Source of the DNA: JAVBLV01 sp031553195
GTDB lineage: Bacteria; Bacteroidota; Bacteroidia; Bacteroidales; P3
Length of the DNA stretch: 45,561 nt
Assembly: GCA_031553195.1 (NCBI GenBank)
Contig: JAVBLV010000002.1
Span: 1-45,561 of the forward strand
Reading direction: 5' to 3'
Positions 17,951 to 26,017 of the stretch are shown in pieces (position 1 is the stretch's first letter; every line of letters begins with the position of its first letter). The position numbers were made by a program, and so were the translations under genes. The notes under the pieces are model-generated. The model was not told the DNA's origin. It made no database searches and worked only from the letters and a program-made list of their open reading frames with translations.

Positions 17951-18113
17951 AGAGATTGTTTAAAATTTTTCCATGAAGTATTTTGAGTCTAAAAATGCGC
18001 TTTTTTGTCGGAATTTTTACCCAATAGCGCTACTATTCTTGAAAAATCCTGCCTGCAAACTCGCTATTTTTATCTCTCAAAATCTTTTCCATACAAATTT
18101 AAGCAACCTCTTA
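17951..18113. repeat. Foldback element with about 40-bp imperfect terminal inverted repeats (MITE-like)
   Basis: The left end AGAGATTGTTTAAAATTTT mirrors the complement of the right end, AGAGGTTGCTTAAATTTG. Similarity continues inward through ATTTTGAG, then TAAAAAT, GCG and ATTTTT to a central palindrome AGCGCT at 18026-18031. The whole 163 bp thus folds into one imperfect hairpin. There is no transposase. Size and ends suggest a miniature inverted-repeat element mobilised in trans. The 65-residue frame starting at 18005 is not a gene. Confidence 0.6.
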
Positions 18114-18255
18114 AGCCGTTTTTAGTTCCTCAGTACCTTTTTGAGGCTTCAAAAAGAACAAGAAATGTAGATTATTGCATCAAGTCTGATTTAATACTGT
18201 AATTTGTCATACACTCCGATTGCAGAAAGTTCACTATCGGATATTAAAATTTAAT

Positions 18256-18263
18256 TAGCTTTG
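18256..18263 (+). promoter_or_regulatory. -7 box of the polysaccharide gene cluster
   Basis: TAGCTTTG is an exact TAnnTTTG match followed by CA, 57 bases before the ATG at 18320. It probably starts the 18320-22072 transcript. Confidence 0.5.
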
Positions 18264-18319
18264 CAATTGAAAGGAACCAAAGAGAAATATATAATTTGCT
18301 ATATATCATAAAATCACAA

Positions 18320-19510
18320 ATGGGTAGTAAAATCAATGAATCAAATTCCATCTCCCCCTTGGGGAGGCCGGAAGGAGTTTCTCTAAAAATCGGAATTACA
18401 GGCCAAGCAGGTTTTGTAGGAACTCATCTTTACAATTACTTGGGATTGGTGGAGGGAATCGAACGTATTCCTTTCGAAGATAGATTTTTTCAGGAAGAAG
18501 AATTATTACGGACTTTCGTCCGGAATTGTGATGTAATTGTTCATCTGGCCGCTATGAATCGCCATCCCGATTCTCAGGTAATATATGACACAAATATCCG
18601 CTTGGTTGCTCTATTGATTGAGGCAATGGAAAAGGAGAATGTGCGGCCGCATGTTTTGTTCTCCTCCTCCACACAAGAAGAAAAAGAAAATGATTACGGA
18701 AAATCAAAACGGATAGGAAGAGAAATGTTCGAAAATTGGGCAAAACAAGCAAATGCTTCTTTTTCGGGTTTGGTCGTGCCCAATGTTTATGGGCCTTTCG
18801 GACAGCCTTATTATAATTCATTTGTCGCTACTTTCTGCCATCAACTTACGCATAATGAAACGCCCCATATTCAAGTGGACAGTAATGTTGCATTGATTTA
18901 CGTAGGTTCTCTTTGTCAATATATTATCAATCGTATTAAAAATGTTTATTTTTCAGAGAAGCCGATAATAGAGAAATTATATCTCCCTTTCGATTTTGAA
19001 AAGAAAGTCAGTGAAATATTACTTCGATTGGAAGAATTTAAAGCGTTATATTTTGAACAAGGAGTTATCCCCAAATTATTGAACCAAGACGACATCAATT
19101 TATTTAACACATTCCGCTGTTACATAGAGCCAGGGAATCATTTTCCTGTCAAATTGGTCAAAAATTCCGATAATAGGGGTACATTTGTAGAAACGATTAA
19201 GATAGGTGTTGGCGGACAGGTTTCATTTTCAACGACTGTTCCGGGAATTACGCGGGGAAATCATTATCACACGCGGAAAATTGAACGTTTTACGGTGATA
19301 AAAGGGAATGCTCGCATTCAATTAAGAAAAATCGGGACAAATGAAGTATTCGATTTCTTTTTAGATGGTTCTGAACCGGCTTATGTAGACATGCCTGTTT
19401 GGTATACGCACAACATTACCAATATAGGGCAAGAAGATTTGTACACACAATTTTGGATCAACGAATGGTTTGACCCAAAAGATGCAGATACATATTTTGA
19501 GGAGGTGTAG
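18320..19510 (+). CDS. CapF/WbjC-like UDP-sugar 4-reductase with C-terminal cupin
   Basis: This 396-residue, two-domain enzyme is an N-terminal NAD(P)-binding SDR (GITGQAGFVGTHL; active-site SSST and YGKSK) plus a C-terminal cupin (GNHYHTRKIERFTVIKGNARIQ, about 315-396). The layout is that of CapF/WbjC/FnlB, which converts the 4-keto intermediate in UDP-L-FucNAc synthesis. The start at ATG 18320 is preferred over the TTG at 18296, but both precede an unusual N-terminus. Residues about 10-22 (ISPLGRPEGVS) are encoded by a copy of the GC-rich palindrome (18351-18384). Family members normally begin right at the Rossmann strand, so the repeat seems to have extended the protein. The WbjD-like gene follows after 179 bp. 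The first enzyme of the pathway (FnlA/WbjB/CapE) is not in the window. Confidence 0.9.
   Translation: MGSKINESNSISPLGRPEGVSLKIGITGQAGFVGTHLYNYLGLVEGIERIPFEDRFFQEEELLRTFVRNCDVIVHLAAMNRHPDSQVIYDTNIRLVALLIEAMEKENVRPHVLFSSSTQEEKENDYGKSKRIGREMFENWAKQANASFSGLVVPNVYGPFGQPYYNSFVATFCHQLTHNETPHIQVDSNVALIYVGSLCQYIINRIKNVYFSEKPIIEKLYLPFDFEKKVSEILLRLEEFKALYFEQGVIPKLLNQDDINLFNTFRCYIEPGNHFPVKLVKNSDNRGTFVETIKIGVGGQVSFSTTVPGITRGNHYHTRKIERFTVIKGNARIQLRKIGTNEVFDFFLDGSEPAYVDMPVWYTHNITNIGQEDLYTQFWINEWFDPKDADTYFEEV
18351..18384 (+). repeat. GC-rich palindromic repeat, copy 1 (inside the CapF-like gene)
   Basis: CTCCCC (18352-18357) pairs with GGGGAG (18361-18366), followed by GCCGGAAGGAGTTT. This is the same plan as copies at 19658, 27762 and 31579: a palindrome, then a short spacer, then a G-rich block. 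Here it is translated in frame. Confidence 0.7.
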
Positions 19511-19513
19511 GCC

Positions 19514-19540
19514 GCTCTCCCCGCTCTCCCCAAAGGAGAG
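19514..19540 (-). repeat. GC-rich palindromic repeat, copy 2 (intergenic)
   Basis: On the minus strand it reads CTCTCCTTTGGGGAGAGC followed by GGGGAGAGC. It lies directly after the stop of the CapF-like gene and follows the palindrome-plus-G-block plan of the family. Confidence 0.6.
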
Positions 19541-19657
19541 AAGTGCTGCTTGCGCAAATATTTGATAAAAACAGTTTAATGTAATTTCCATGTGTTTCCG
19601 TGAACTAAATACACTCACATGGGATGCTCAATTAACGAATAAAGATGAATTTTTAAA

Positions 19658-19687
19658 TTTCCCCCTTGGGGGGATTGAGGGGGCTTA
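19658..19687 (+). repeat. GC-rich palindromic repeat, copy 3 (5' to the WbjD-like gene)
   Basis: CCCCCTTGGGGGG is followed by ATTGAGGGGGCT, ending 3 bases before the ATG at 19690. Its position across the ribosome-binding region means the hairpin could affect translation. It also creates a spurious 8-codon upstream extension (start at 19666). Confidence 0.65.
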
Positions 19688-19689
19688 TA

Positions 19690-20823
19690 ATGAAAAAATT
19701 AAAAGTATTAACCGTTGTCGGCACGCGTCCTGAAATTATACGATTGTCGTGTGTTTTACAAAAATTAGATGCATCCGAAGCCATTGAACATATTTTGGTG
19801 CATACCGGACAAAATTATGATTATGAATTAAACGAAGTTTTCTTTGAAGACTTAGGTTTGCGTAAACCCGATTATTTCTTGAATGCCGCCGGAAAAAATG
19901 CTACCGAAACTGCCGGACAGATTTTAATTAATATCGATCCTGTTTTGGAAAAAGAACAACCCGAAGCATTTTTGGTATTGGGCGATACCAATTCCTGCCT
20001 TTGCGCCATTGCCGCTAAAAAACGACACATTCCTATTTTACATATGGAAGCGGGTAACCGTTGCTTCGATCAACGGGTTCCGGAAGAAAGCAATCGCAAA
20101 ATTGTCGACCACATTTCGGATATTAATCTTACTTACAGCGATATTGCCCGAGAATATTTATTGGCCGAAGGTTTGCGTCCCGACAGGATTATCAAAACAG
20201 GAAGCCCGATGTATGAGGTGCTGATGAACTATTTACCCAAGGTAAAGCAATCGAACATACTTCAAAATATGAATCTTAAACCGGATAATTATTTTGTTGT
20301 TTCGGCGCACCGCGAAGAAAATATTGCATCGCAAAAGAATTTTTTCAATTTAGTTGAAATTTTAAATACCATTGCCGGCAAATATAATCTACCCATTATT
20401 GTTTCTACCCATCCTCGTACCCGGAAAATGATAGAAATGCATGCCATTCAATTTCATCCGAATGTAAAATTAATGAAGCCGATGGGATTGAGCGATTATA
20501 TTGCCTTACAAATGAATGCAAAAACGGTATTATCCGATAGCGGAACCATTAGCGAAGAATCTTCTATTCTGAATTTTAGGGCATTAAACATACGCGAAGC
20601 CCATGAACGTCCCGAAGCCATGGAAGAAGCCAGCGTGATGATGGTAGGCTTGAATCTCGAACGGGTTTTACAAGGACTGGTTCAACTTCAAGAACAAAAA
20701 ACCGGGGAAATCCGGAATTTCCGGCCGGTAGCCGATTATTCCATGCCCAATGTTTCGGACAAAGTGGTACGGATTATTATTTCTTACACAGATTATATAA
20801 AGAGAGTCGTTTGGAATGAGTAA
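19690..20823 (+). CDS. UDP-N-acetylglucosamine 2-epimerase, WbjD/CapG/FnlC type
   Basis: This 377-residue cytosolic enzyme has the non-hydrolysing UDP-GlcNAc 2-epimerase fold. Motifs include VVGTRPEIIRL at the start, HTGQNYD, VLGDTNSCL, HMEAGNRCFD with PEESNRKIVDHISD, SAHREENI and SDSGTISEES. The pairing with a CapF/WbjC-like gene and the GNRCFD wording fit the branch that makes UDP-L-FucNAc from UDP-L-PneNAc, rather than UDP-ManNAc production. The ATG at 19690 is used because the frame before it is repeat sequence (19658-19687). The following glycosyltransferase gene overlaps it by 8 bases, which suggests translational coupling. Confidence 0.92.
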   Translation: MKKLKVLTVVGTRPEIIRLSCVLQKLDASEAIEHILVHTGQNYDYELNEVFFEDLGLRKPDYFLNAAGKNATETAGQILINIDPVLEKEQPEAFLVLGDTNSCLCAIAAKKRHIPILHMEAGNRCFDQRVPEESNRKIVDHISDINLTYSDIAREYLLAEGLRPDRIIKTGSPMYEVLMNYLPKVKQSNILQNMNLKPDNYFVVSAHREENIASQKNFFNLVEILNTIAGKYNLPIIVSTHPRTRKMIEMHAIQFHPNVKLMKPMGLSDYIALQMNAKTVLSDSGTISEESSILNFRALNIREAHERPEAMEEASVMMVGLNLERVLQGLVQLQEQKTGEIRNFRPVADYSMPNVSDKVVRIIISYTDYIKRVVWNE

Positions 20824-22072
20824 AGTCTTAATTCATAGCATTGTATTTAGTCCCGACGGCGTTTCTACCGCATATTTGTACAATGATATTGCGCTGAAAT
20901 TAAAATCATGCGGTTATGAGGTCTCTGTTTTAACAACCACCCCTCATTATAATGCTATCAAAGAAGAAATAGAGAAACAACCCTTGAAAAAGAAATGCTT
21001 GGGATTATATTCTGTAAGTAATTATAATGGAATCCCCGTAAAACATGTTCCTCAAAAAAAATTTAAAAGCTCTTTTTTGAGAATTTTGGGCTTTGTATTT
21101 TGGCATACCATGTCTTTCTTTCTTGGATTATTTGAAAAAGATGTCGATATCATCCTCTCTCCCTCTCCTCCCTTAACAATAGGATTTATCAATATCATGT
21201 TGGGAAAATTGAAAGGGGCAAAAGTCATTTACAATGTCCAGGAAATTTATCCCGATTTATTAATCGAGGAAAAAAAATCCACTTCTACACTGGTGATTTC
21301 TCTATTGAAAAAGCTGGAACGTTTTGTTTACAATCATTCCGATGCTGTGACCACTATTGATGAAGTTTTCTACAAAACCATCGAAAACCGCTTTAAAGAT
21401 AAATCCAAATTGCATATTATCCCCAATTTTGTAGATACTTCTATTTACAAACCGGTTGCTTTGGATGGAAATAAACCGGATAAGTCCATCTTCCCCAATA
21501 CTCAAGCCTTGAAACTAATGTATGCCGGAAATATCGGCTATGCTCAAGATTGGGACCCTTTAATAAAATTGGCTATTCATTTGAGAGAAGAGAATATCGA
21601 ATTCTTTATCATTGGGGAAGGTGTCATGAAATCATTTCTGGAAGAACAAATCAGTAAGAACCAATTGAAAAAAGTCCATTTAGTCTCGTATCAACCAAGA
21701 GAACTTATGCCTTATTTGATCGCCTATTCCGATCTCCAATTTATTTTCATGTCTCCGCAAGTTGATGGCTTAGGTTTCCCTTCAAAAGTATATACTATTA
21801 TGGCTTGCGCCAAACCTCTTTTGGTTTGTTCCGGAACAGATACGCCTATTGTCCATTTTTTAAAAGATAAAAATTGCGCCTTCTTAATCGAGGAAAAAGA
21901 TGTTGACAAAAAAAATGAAAAAATGACAAAGATTCTTCAAAGTATCCGGAAAGAAGAACTTCTGGCAATGGGTAATAACGGACTTGCTAATATACATCAG
22001 TATTATTCCAAAGAAGTGGTAACAGATATGTATGTGAAATTGATTGATAGTTTATTAGAAATGAGAAAATGA
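20816..22072 (+). CDS. Family 4 glycosyltransferase, WbuB-like (putative L-FucNAc transferase)
   Basis: This 418-residue GT-B fold enzyme probably acts on a polyprenyl-linked oligosaccharide at the inner membrane. It starts with SIVFSPDGVSTAYLYNDIA, has a hydrophobic stretch near 90-108 (ILGFVFWHTMSFFLGLF), then SPSPPLTIGF and YNVQEIYPDL. The nucleotide-sugar half holds MYAGNIGYAQDW and the PQVDGLGFPSKVYTIMACAKP block. Gene order after CapF- and WbjD-like genes, and an 8-base overlap with the latter, match the arrangement in which WbuB adds L-FucNAc. The acceptor would be the sugar placed by the WbpL-like enzyme encoded at 28273. Specificity is inferred from context. Confidence 0.88.
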   Translation: MSKVLIHSIVFSPDGVSTAYLYNDIALKLKSCGYEVSVLTTTPHYNAIKEEIEKQPLKKKCLGLYSVSNYNGIPVKHVPQKKFKSSFLRILGFVFWHTMSFFLGLFEKDVDIILSPSPPLTIGFINIMLGKLKGAKVIYNVQEIYPDLLIEEKKSTSTLVISLLKKLERFVYNHSDAVTTIDEVFYKTIENRFKDKSKLHIIPNFVDTSIYKPVALDGNKPDKSIFPNTQALKLMYAGNIGYAQDWDPLIKLAIHLREENIEFFIIGEGVMKSFLEEQISKNQLKKVHLVSYQPRELMPYLIAYSDLQFIFMSPQVDGLGFPSKVYTIMACAKPLLVCSGTDTPIVHFLKDKNCAFLIEEKDVDKKNEKMTKILQSIRKEELLAMGNNGLANIHQYYSKEVVTDMYVKLIDSLLEMRK

Positions 22073-22290
22073 TTTTGATGCTTCATCCTCATTTCTTGTC
22101 TTTCGACATCTTTTCAATAAAGCGGAAGGCATATTCCCGCTAAAGGCATCTGAAAATGCAAAGGTTATAACACAGCATTAGACCACCTATTATACTGGTT
22201 ATCATTTTTCCCCACATTATTTTTCGACTTTCAAAAACTTTCCCCGTATAATAGTATAAGTTTTTTGTCGGAATTCTATTGTAATCATAA

Positions 22291-22836
22291 ATGAATCAAA
22301 TCCCAATACAAGAATTAATTACTGCATGTAAACAGGGTAATTCAAAAGCATTTGAACAATTAGTCGTTAGGTTTCAACCCCTTGTTTTCAGATTAGCTTT
22401 CCGGTTGCTCTGCAACAGCCAGGAAGCGGAAGACGTGGTGCAGGAAACATTTATCAGGATTTGGCTGAACATAGAAAGATACGATTCCCGAAACCGGTTT
22501 TCGACATGGATTTATACAATCGCAAGTAATTTATGTTACGACAAACTTCGTTCGGCGTCACAACAAGCAAAACATATTCAGGAACAACATATCAATAATC
22601 CAATATTGAAGAATGAAATTGAGACGAACATAATTAATCAGGAAATAAAAGAATTAATAATGCAATTTACAGAAGGATTGACGCCCAAACAAAAAATCGT
22701 TTTTATATTACGCGATATCGAAGATTTGGAATCGCAAGAAGTAGAAACGATTACCGGATTATCGGCAAAGAAGATTAAAAGCAACTTATATTTAGCCCGA
22801 CAATATATCAAGGACCAATTAAGTAAAATCATGTAA
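22291..22836 (+). CDS. ECF-type RNA polymerase sigma factor
   Basis: This 181-residue sigma-70 family protein has region 2 (VRFQPLVFRLAFRLL, then AEDVVQETFIRIW and FSTWIYTIASNLCYDKLR, about 25-90) and region 4 (LTPKQKIVFILRDIEDL, ITGLSAKKIKSNLYLARQYI, about 130-178), with no region 1 or 3. It should direct RNA polymerase to a specific regulon. Downstream, after 178 bp containing an AT-rich repeat, come a one-TM protein (23015) and a lipoprotein/TM protein (23446) in the same direction. The one-TM protein is the likely anti-sigma factor. The target promoters cannot be deduced. Confidence 0.93.
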   Translation: MNQIPIQELITACKQGNSKAFEQLVVRFQPLVFRLAFRLLCNSQEAEDVVQETFIRIWLNIERYDSRNRFSTWIYTIASNLCYDKLRSASQQAKHIQEQHINNPILKNEIETNIINQEIKELIMQFTEGLTPKQKIVFILRDIEDLESQEVETITGLSAKKIKSNLYLARQYIKDQLSKIM

Positions 22837-22892
22837 AATAAATGTGGAACAAAAGCAATGAATAATGGGTGACAAAAGACGATATTTAGCTT

Positions 22893-22967
22893 TATAAACT
22901 TTAAACGATAAGCTCTAAACCATTTTTATTCAATAATTCAGTTATTCAATAATTCGATAATTCAATT
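22893..22967 (-). repeat. AT-rich intergenic repeat, copy C
   Basis: On the minus strand it reads AATTGAATTATCGAAT..., GAATAACTGAATTATTG, then AAATGGTTTAGAGCTTATC and GTTTAAAGTTTATAA. It shares this order of words with copies at 29276-29330 and 31706-31769. It lies between the sigma factor and its presumed anti-sigma gene. Confidence 0.65.
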
Positions 22968-23014
22968 AAGGAAAACGCTTTCAACTAAATAAGTCTGACC
23001 GAAATACAAAAAAA

Positions 23015-23443
23015 ATGAATACGCCGGAAACTTTATATAACGATATTATAGATCGCATAAAAGGGAATGCACCCGTACTTGAGGATCCGGACAGGATGCT
23101 TAAGGATATCATGCTCAAAATAAAACCATTGAAATCTATTCCAAAGCAAAATAAAATTATCATGATTCTAAGCCGTACATCGGGGATAGCAGCCGCTTTT
23201 TTATTGGGTTTATTGGTTTATGAGATATTTTTTATTCAGGATCATTCCCCTCAAAATAATGATCTACAACATATCGAATATTCATCTGAAAATATGCATT
23301 CCGATCTAAGCCTTCAATTGAAGAATGGCAACTTTACCGAGAAAAAACAAATTATTTTATCGATAATTGCTCAGGAACAGCAACGAGATAAAGAAAGAAG
23401 AACTTTTTACGCAAATATTTCTAATTACGCTAAAACAAGATAG
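23015..23443 (+). CDS. Single-pass membrane protein, putative anti-sigma factor
   Basis: This 142-residue protein has a cytosolic N-terminal part (1-46, MNTPETLYNDIIDRI ... LKDIMLKIKPLKS), one membrane segment at about 49-70 (IIMILSRTSGIAAAFLLGLL) and a charged periplasmic tail with QQRDKERR. Size, topology and position behind an ECF sigma gene suggest that it holds the sigma factor at the membrane, but no zinc-binding HxxxCxxC motif is present and no family is recognised by sequence. The next gene starts 2 bases after its stop, so both are certainly co-transcribed. Confidence 0.7.
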   Translation: MNTPETLYNDIIDRIKGNAPVLEDPDRMLKDIMLKIKPLKSIPKQNKIIMILSRTSGIAAAFLLGLLVYEIFFIQDHSPQNNDLQHIEYSSENMHSDLSLQLKNGNFTEKKQIILSIIAQEQQRDKERRTFYANISNYAKTR

Positions 23444-23445
23444 TT

Positions 23446-24570
23446 ATGAACAGAAAAGCATTTATCCCATGGTCGGCAATAGTTCTGGTAATTATTGGAA
23501 TCTCATCATGCACCTCATATTTCCGAAATGTAACTACTATCCATACGGATGGTTCGTGCATACGAGAAATTTATGCTGTCGGCGATTCGGCTTTCCTTGC
23601 CGGAAATATGTCGAAAAGCCCCTACTACTTTCAACTTGATTCTTCGTGGGAGAAAACACTTTTAAAATCCATACGGTCTGCAAATCAAAAAAACAGATTA
23701 TACAATGAAGCAGATTATAATGTAAAGGTAATAAAAAAGTATGCTTCTATTAACAATATTCAGGCAAGCGTACAAGCCGACGAAGATTTGAGATCTATCG
23801 CCGCTCCGGCAGAATCGTTGCAAAAAAAATTCCGATGGTTTTACACTTATCATACTTATTCGGCAACTTATAAAAACGTTTCGCATATTTTTGTAATTCC
23901 GATAGACAAATATCTTACTAAAACCGAGCAGAAAATTTGGCTTCAGGGCGATCTATCTTCATGCAAAAACATGAATGGCATGGAATTGCAAGAACGCCTG
24001 TCTACAATTGAAGAAGACGTCAAGATTTGGTATAACCACAATTTTTATGACCTTTCATTTGAATGTATTAAGGCCCTTGACAGCCGGAAATCCGATAGTC
24101 CATATTTCCATCAACTTAACCAAATTAAAGACAGCCTATTCCGGATTAATGAAAGGGCTAATTTTGAAGACTTCGATATTAAAGGCGTTTGCCAAATGTT
24201 AGATCTATTTTTCCGCACTCATTATTATTCTCAGTCGTTTTCCAGTTTTGACGAAGATGAAATAAACCAAATATATCCAGAATATAAAAAGAAATTGGAA
24301 ACGCTTGAAATTTTAATGATAATTCGTATTGATTATGAATTGGTAATTCCGGGCAAATGTATAGAAACCAATGCGCCTTCCTTTAAACAAGATACCCTTG
24401 TATGGAGAGTCAATTTTCCCCGTTTTTTCGTAGAAGATTATGTGTTAACCGCTCAATACAGGACTCCCAATTACTGGGCGTTTGTAGTCGCCGGATTATT
24501 GATCCTACTCAGTTTTTTAGCAAAACCATTGTATAATCTTTTATGGAGAAGAAGAAAGAGAAATTACTAA
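23446..24570 (+). CDS. Hypothetical lipoprotein with C-terminal membrane anchor
   Basis: I do not recognise this 374-residue protein. It begins with a lipoprotein-type signal (MNRKAFIPWSAIVLVIIGISSC; Cys22 after ISS). It continues with a beta-rich start (TTIHTDGSCIREIYAVGDSA) and a long mixed middle, and ends with a strong hydrophobic helix (NYWAFVVAGLLILLSFLA, about 343-361) and a basic RRRKRNY tail. If both ends are real, the protein would span the periplasm from lipid anchor to inner membrane, with the basic tail in the cytosol. It lies 2 bases after the putative anti-sigma gene, so it may be the sensor or effector of that sigma module. Confidence 0.7.
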   Translation: MNRKAFIPWSAIVLVIIGISSCTSYFRNVTTIHTDGSCIREIYAVGDSAFLAGNMSKSPYYFQLDSSWEKTLLKSIRSANQKNRLYNEADYNVKVIKKYASINNIQASVQADEDLRSIAAPAESLQKKFRWFYTYHTYSATYKNVSHIFVIPIDKYLTKTEQKIWLQGDLSSCKNMNGMELQERLSTIEEDVKIWYNHNFYDLSFECIKALDSRKSDSPYFHQLNQIKDSLFRINERANFEDFDIKGVCQMLDLFFRTHYYSQSFSSFDEDEINQIYPEYKKKLETLEILMIIRIDYELVIPGKCIETNAPSFKQDTLVWRVNFPRFFVEDYVLTAQYRTPNYWAFVVAGLLILLSFLAKPLYNLLWRRRKRNY

Positions 24571-24706
24571 ATAGATTTATATCGCTGTATAAAAAGGCAT
24601 CATCGTGAGTAGGAGCGACGAAGCAGTCTGTTAAGAACGATGAGCGAACATTGGACAATGAAATCTTAAAATAAGCTATAAACTTTAAGCCTTAAACATT
24701 TATCAT

Positions 24707-25126
24707 TCATGGTTCATAGCTTATCGTTTCTTGACTTTCTTTCCGATGCAGGGCTAATTTTCGGAATAGCGAATCGCTAATTAGAAGTAATAAAATGACC
24801 AGCCCTAATATAATAATTCTATGATCAATTTGTATGTGCCTGAACATGGGATGTATCCAAGTTGAAAAATTAGAAAACTTCAAAGTTATATTAGGGATTT
24901 CAAAACCTAAAAAATAAAATATCAACATAGGAATTCCTGATATCCCCAAAACGCCTAAGCTTACCAACCCTGCCAAATTCCATTGTTTAACTTGTTTTTG
25001 CCGGATTGCTTTTTTTTCTATTTGGAGCATCACTTTCTCATTAAAACCGGCAGAAGGAGTTTCTACAGGTATTTCTTTGAATAAATTTTTAAAATGCTCA
25101 TCCGAAAGATGATGGTTTGTATTCAT
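24707..25126 (-). CDS. Two-pass membrane protein, putative anti-sigma factor
   Basis: This 139-residue protein has a soluble N-terminus (MNTNHHLSDEHFKNLF ... NEKVMLQIEKKAI, 1-40) and two hydrophobic segments at about 49-73 (LAGLVSLGVLGISGIPMLIF) and 102-118 (IIILGLVILLLLISDSLF). It starts inside the stop of the preceding ECF sigma gene (ATGA overlap), the usual arrangement for a cognate anti-sigma factor. The last residues (ISYEP) are encoded by sequence that resembles the AT-rich repeat module (GGTTCATAGCTTATCGTTTC, plus strand 24711-24730), so the C-terminus may have been altered by repeat DNA. Confidence 0.75.
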   Translation of the reverse strand: MNTNHHLSDEHFKNLFKEIPVETPSAGFNEKVMLQIEKKAIRQKQVKQWNLAGLVSLGVLGISGIPMLIFYFLGFEIPNITLKFSNFSTWIHPMFRHIQIDHRIIILGLVILLLLISDSLFRKLALHRKESQETISYEP

Positions 25127-25677
25127 AGGGACATTCTTTTATTCATTTCCATTGCTAACTTCTTACGTATCTGGTGTAATTTTACTTTCACATTAGGTAT
25201 TGACAAATTAGTAATTAGGCTTATTTGTTCAATACTTTGATCCCCCAAATAAAATAACGTGATTAATAGATTCTCATCCGGAGGAAGTATTTTTAACGAT
25301 TCTTCCAAAGATTGTATTTGTTTTTCTTTTTCGATTAGGTTTATATTCTCAATGCCGGATTCATCTTCCGGATCAAAAAAATCATTTTCAAAAGATGAGA
25401 AAATAAACTTCTTTCGCCGAATTTTGGACAGGGTTGTGTTATAAGCAATCCGATACAGCCATGTAGAAAATTCCGATTTTTTTTTGAACTGATTCAATGA
25501 CTTGAAGACTTTTATAAATATATCTTGTGCAATATCTTCTGCTTCTTCTTTGTTCCCGACAATTTTAATAACCACTGTCAATACCATTTGTTGATATTGG
25601 CATACAATAGAATTGAAAGCTTGAATATCTCCTGCTTTGACACGTCCTATATAAAACAGATCATTAAAATTTCCCAT
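25123..25677 (-). CDS. ECF-type RNA polymerase sigma factor
   Basis: This 184-residue sigma factor has region 2 (YQQMVLTVVIKIVGNKEEAE, DIAQDIFIKVF, FSTWLYRIAYNTTLSKIRR) and region 4 (ILPPDENLLITLFYLGD, QISLITNLSIPNVKVKLHQI). An acidic linker (FDPEDESGIENI) joins the two. It differs clearly from the other sigma factor at 22291 and points the opposite way. The start at 25677 is supported by a TACTTTTG promoter box 33 bases upstream. Its stop codon overlaps the start of the membrane protein gene at 25126, so the pair is one operon. Confidence 0.93.
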   Translation of the reverse strand: MGNFNDLFYIGRVKAGDIQAFNSIVCQYQQMVLTVVIKIVGNKEEAEDIAQDIFIKVFKSLNQFKKKSEFSTWLYRIAYNTTLSKIRRKKFIFSSFENDFFDPEDESGIENINLIEKEKQIQSLEESLKILPPDENLLITLFYLGDQSIEQISLITNLSIPNVKVKLHQIRKKLAMEMNKRMSL

Positions 25678-25709
25678 GTCCTTTTGACGCCCACTTTTAT
25701 AGAAGGTTA

Positions 25710-25717
25710 CAAAAGTA
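25710..25717 (-). promoter_or_regulatory. -7 box of the minus-strand ECF sigma gene
   Basis: The minus strand reads TACTTTTG, an exact TAnnTTTG match, 33 bases before the ATG at 25677. This suggests transcription by the housekeeping sigma factor. Confidence 0.55.
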
Positions 25718-25746
25718 TGATATTTTTAGTGATTGTCCGTTTTTTA

Positions 25747-25770
25747 TCCCCTAACCCCTAAAGGAGGCTT
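25747..25770 (-). repeat. GC-rich repeat, copy 4 (intergenic)
   Basis: The minus strand reads AAGCCTCCTTTAGGGGTTAG followed by GGGA. It keeps the C-block, TT, G-block, spacer, G-block order of the family and lies upstream of the sigma gene at 25677. Confidence 0.5.
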
Positions 25771-25826
25771 ATTCAAGAAAAAACCATTGCCTAAAAGTCC
25801 CCTTTTAAATTAAAAATCCTATTTAT

Positions 25827-25870
25827 TTCCCTTGAAGGGAGAATTAAAGAGGGGTAGGGATTTAGGGGTA
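25827..25870 (+). repeat. GC-rich repeat, copy 5 (intergenic)
   Basis: TTCCCTTGAAGGGAGAAT is followed by AAAGAGGGGTAGGGATTTAG and GGGTA. The element lies about 150 bp before the small membrane protein gene. An upstream in-frame ATG at 25832 falls inside it and is not taken as a start. Confidence 0.5.
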
Positions 25871-26017
25871 CTTTTTAGGTTAGGAGCAATAGTAAGGATA
25901 ATCATTAATTTTATTGGCGAGGATGAATGCATAGATAAAATTGTAACCTTTCTGATTTGCCTACGTCCAATAGGCAAATCAATAAAAGTTATTACAAACC
26001 TTCAAATATTTAAAACT

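Noticed and set aside
18005..18202. 65-residue ORF upstream of the CapF-like gene
   Set aside because: Half of it lies inside the foldback element, and it has no domain or plausible start context.
18296..18319. TTG start extending the CapF-like protein by 8 residues
   Set aside because: The ATG at 18320 is a better start and the family begins even later, at the Rossmann strand.
19666..19689. ATG start adding 8 residues to the WbjD-like protein
   Set aside because: The extra codons are entirely the GC-rich repeat; MKKLKVLTVVGTRPE is the family start.
25832..26017. 62-codon upstream extension of the DUF6249-like protein
   Set aside because: It runs through repeat DNA and lacks similarity to the family, which begins at MNHIT.
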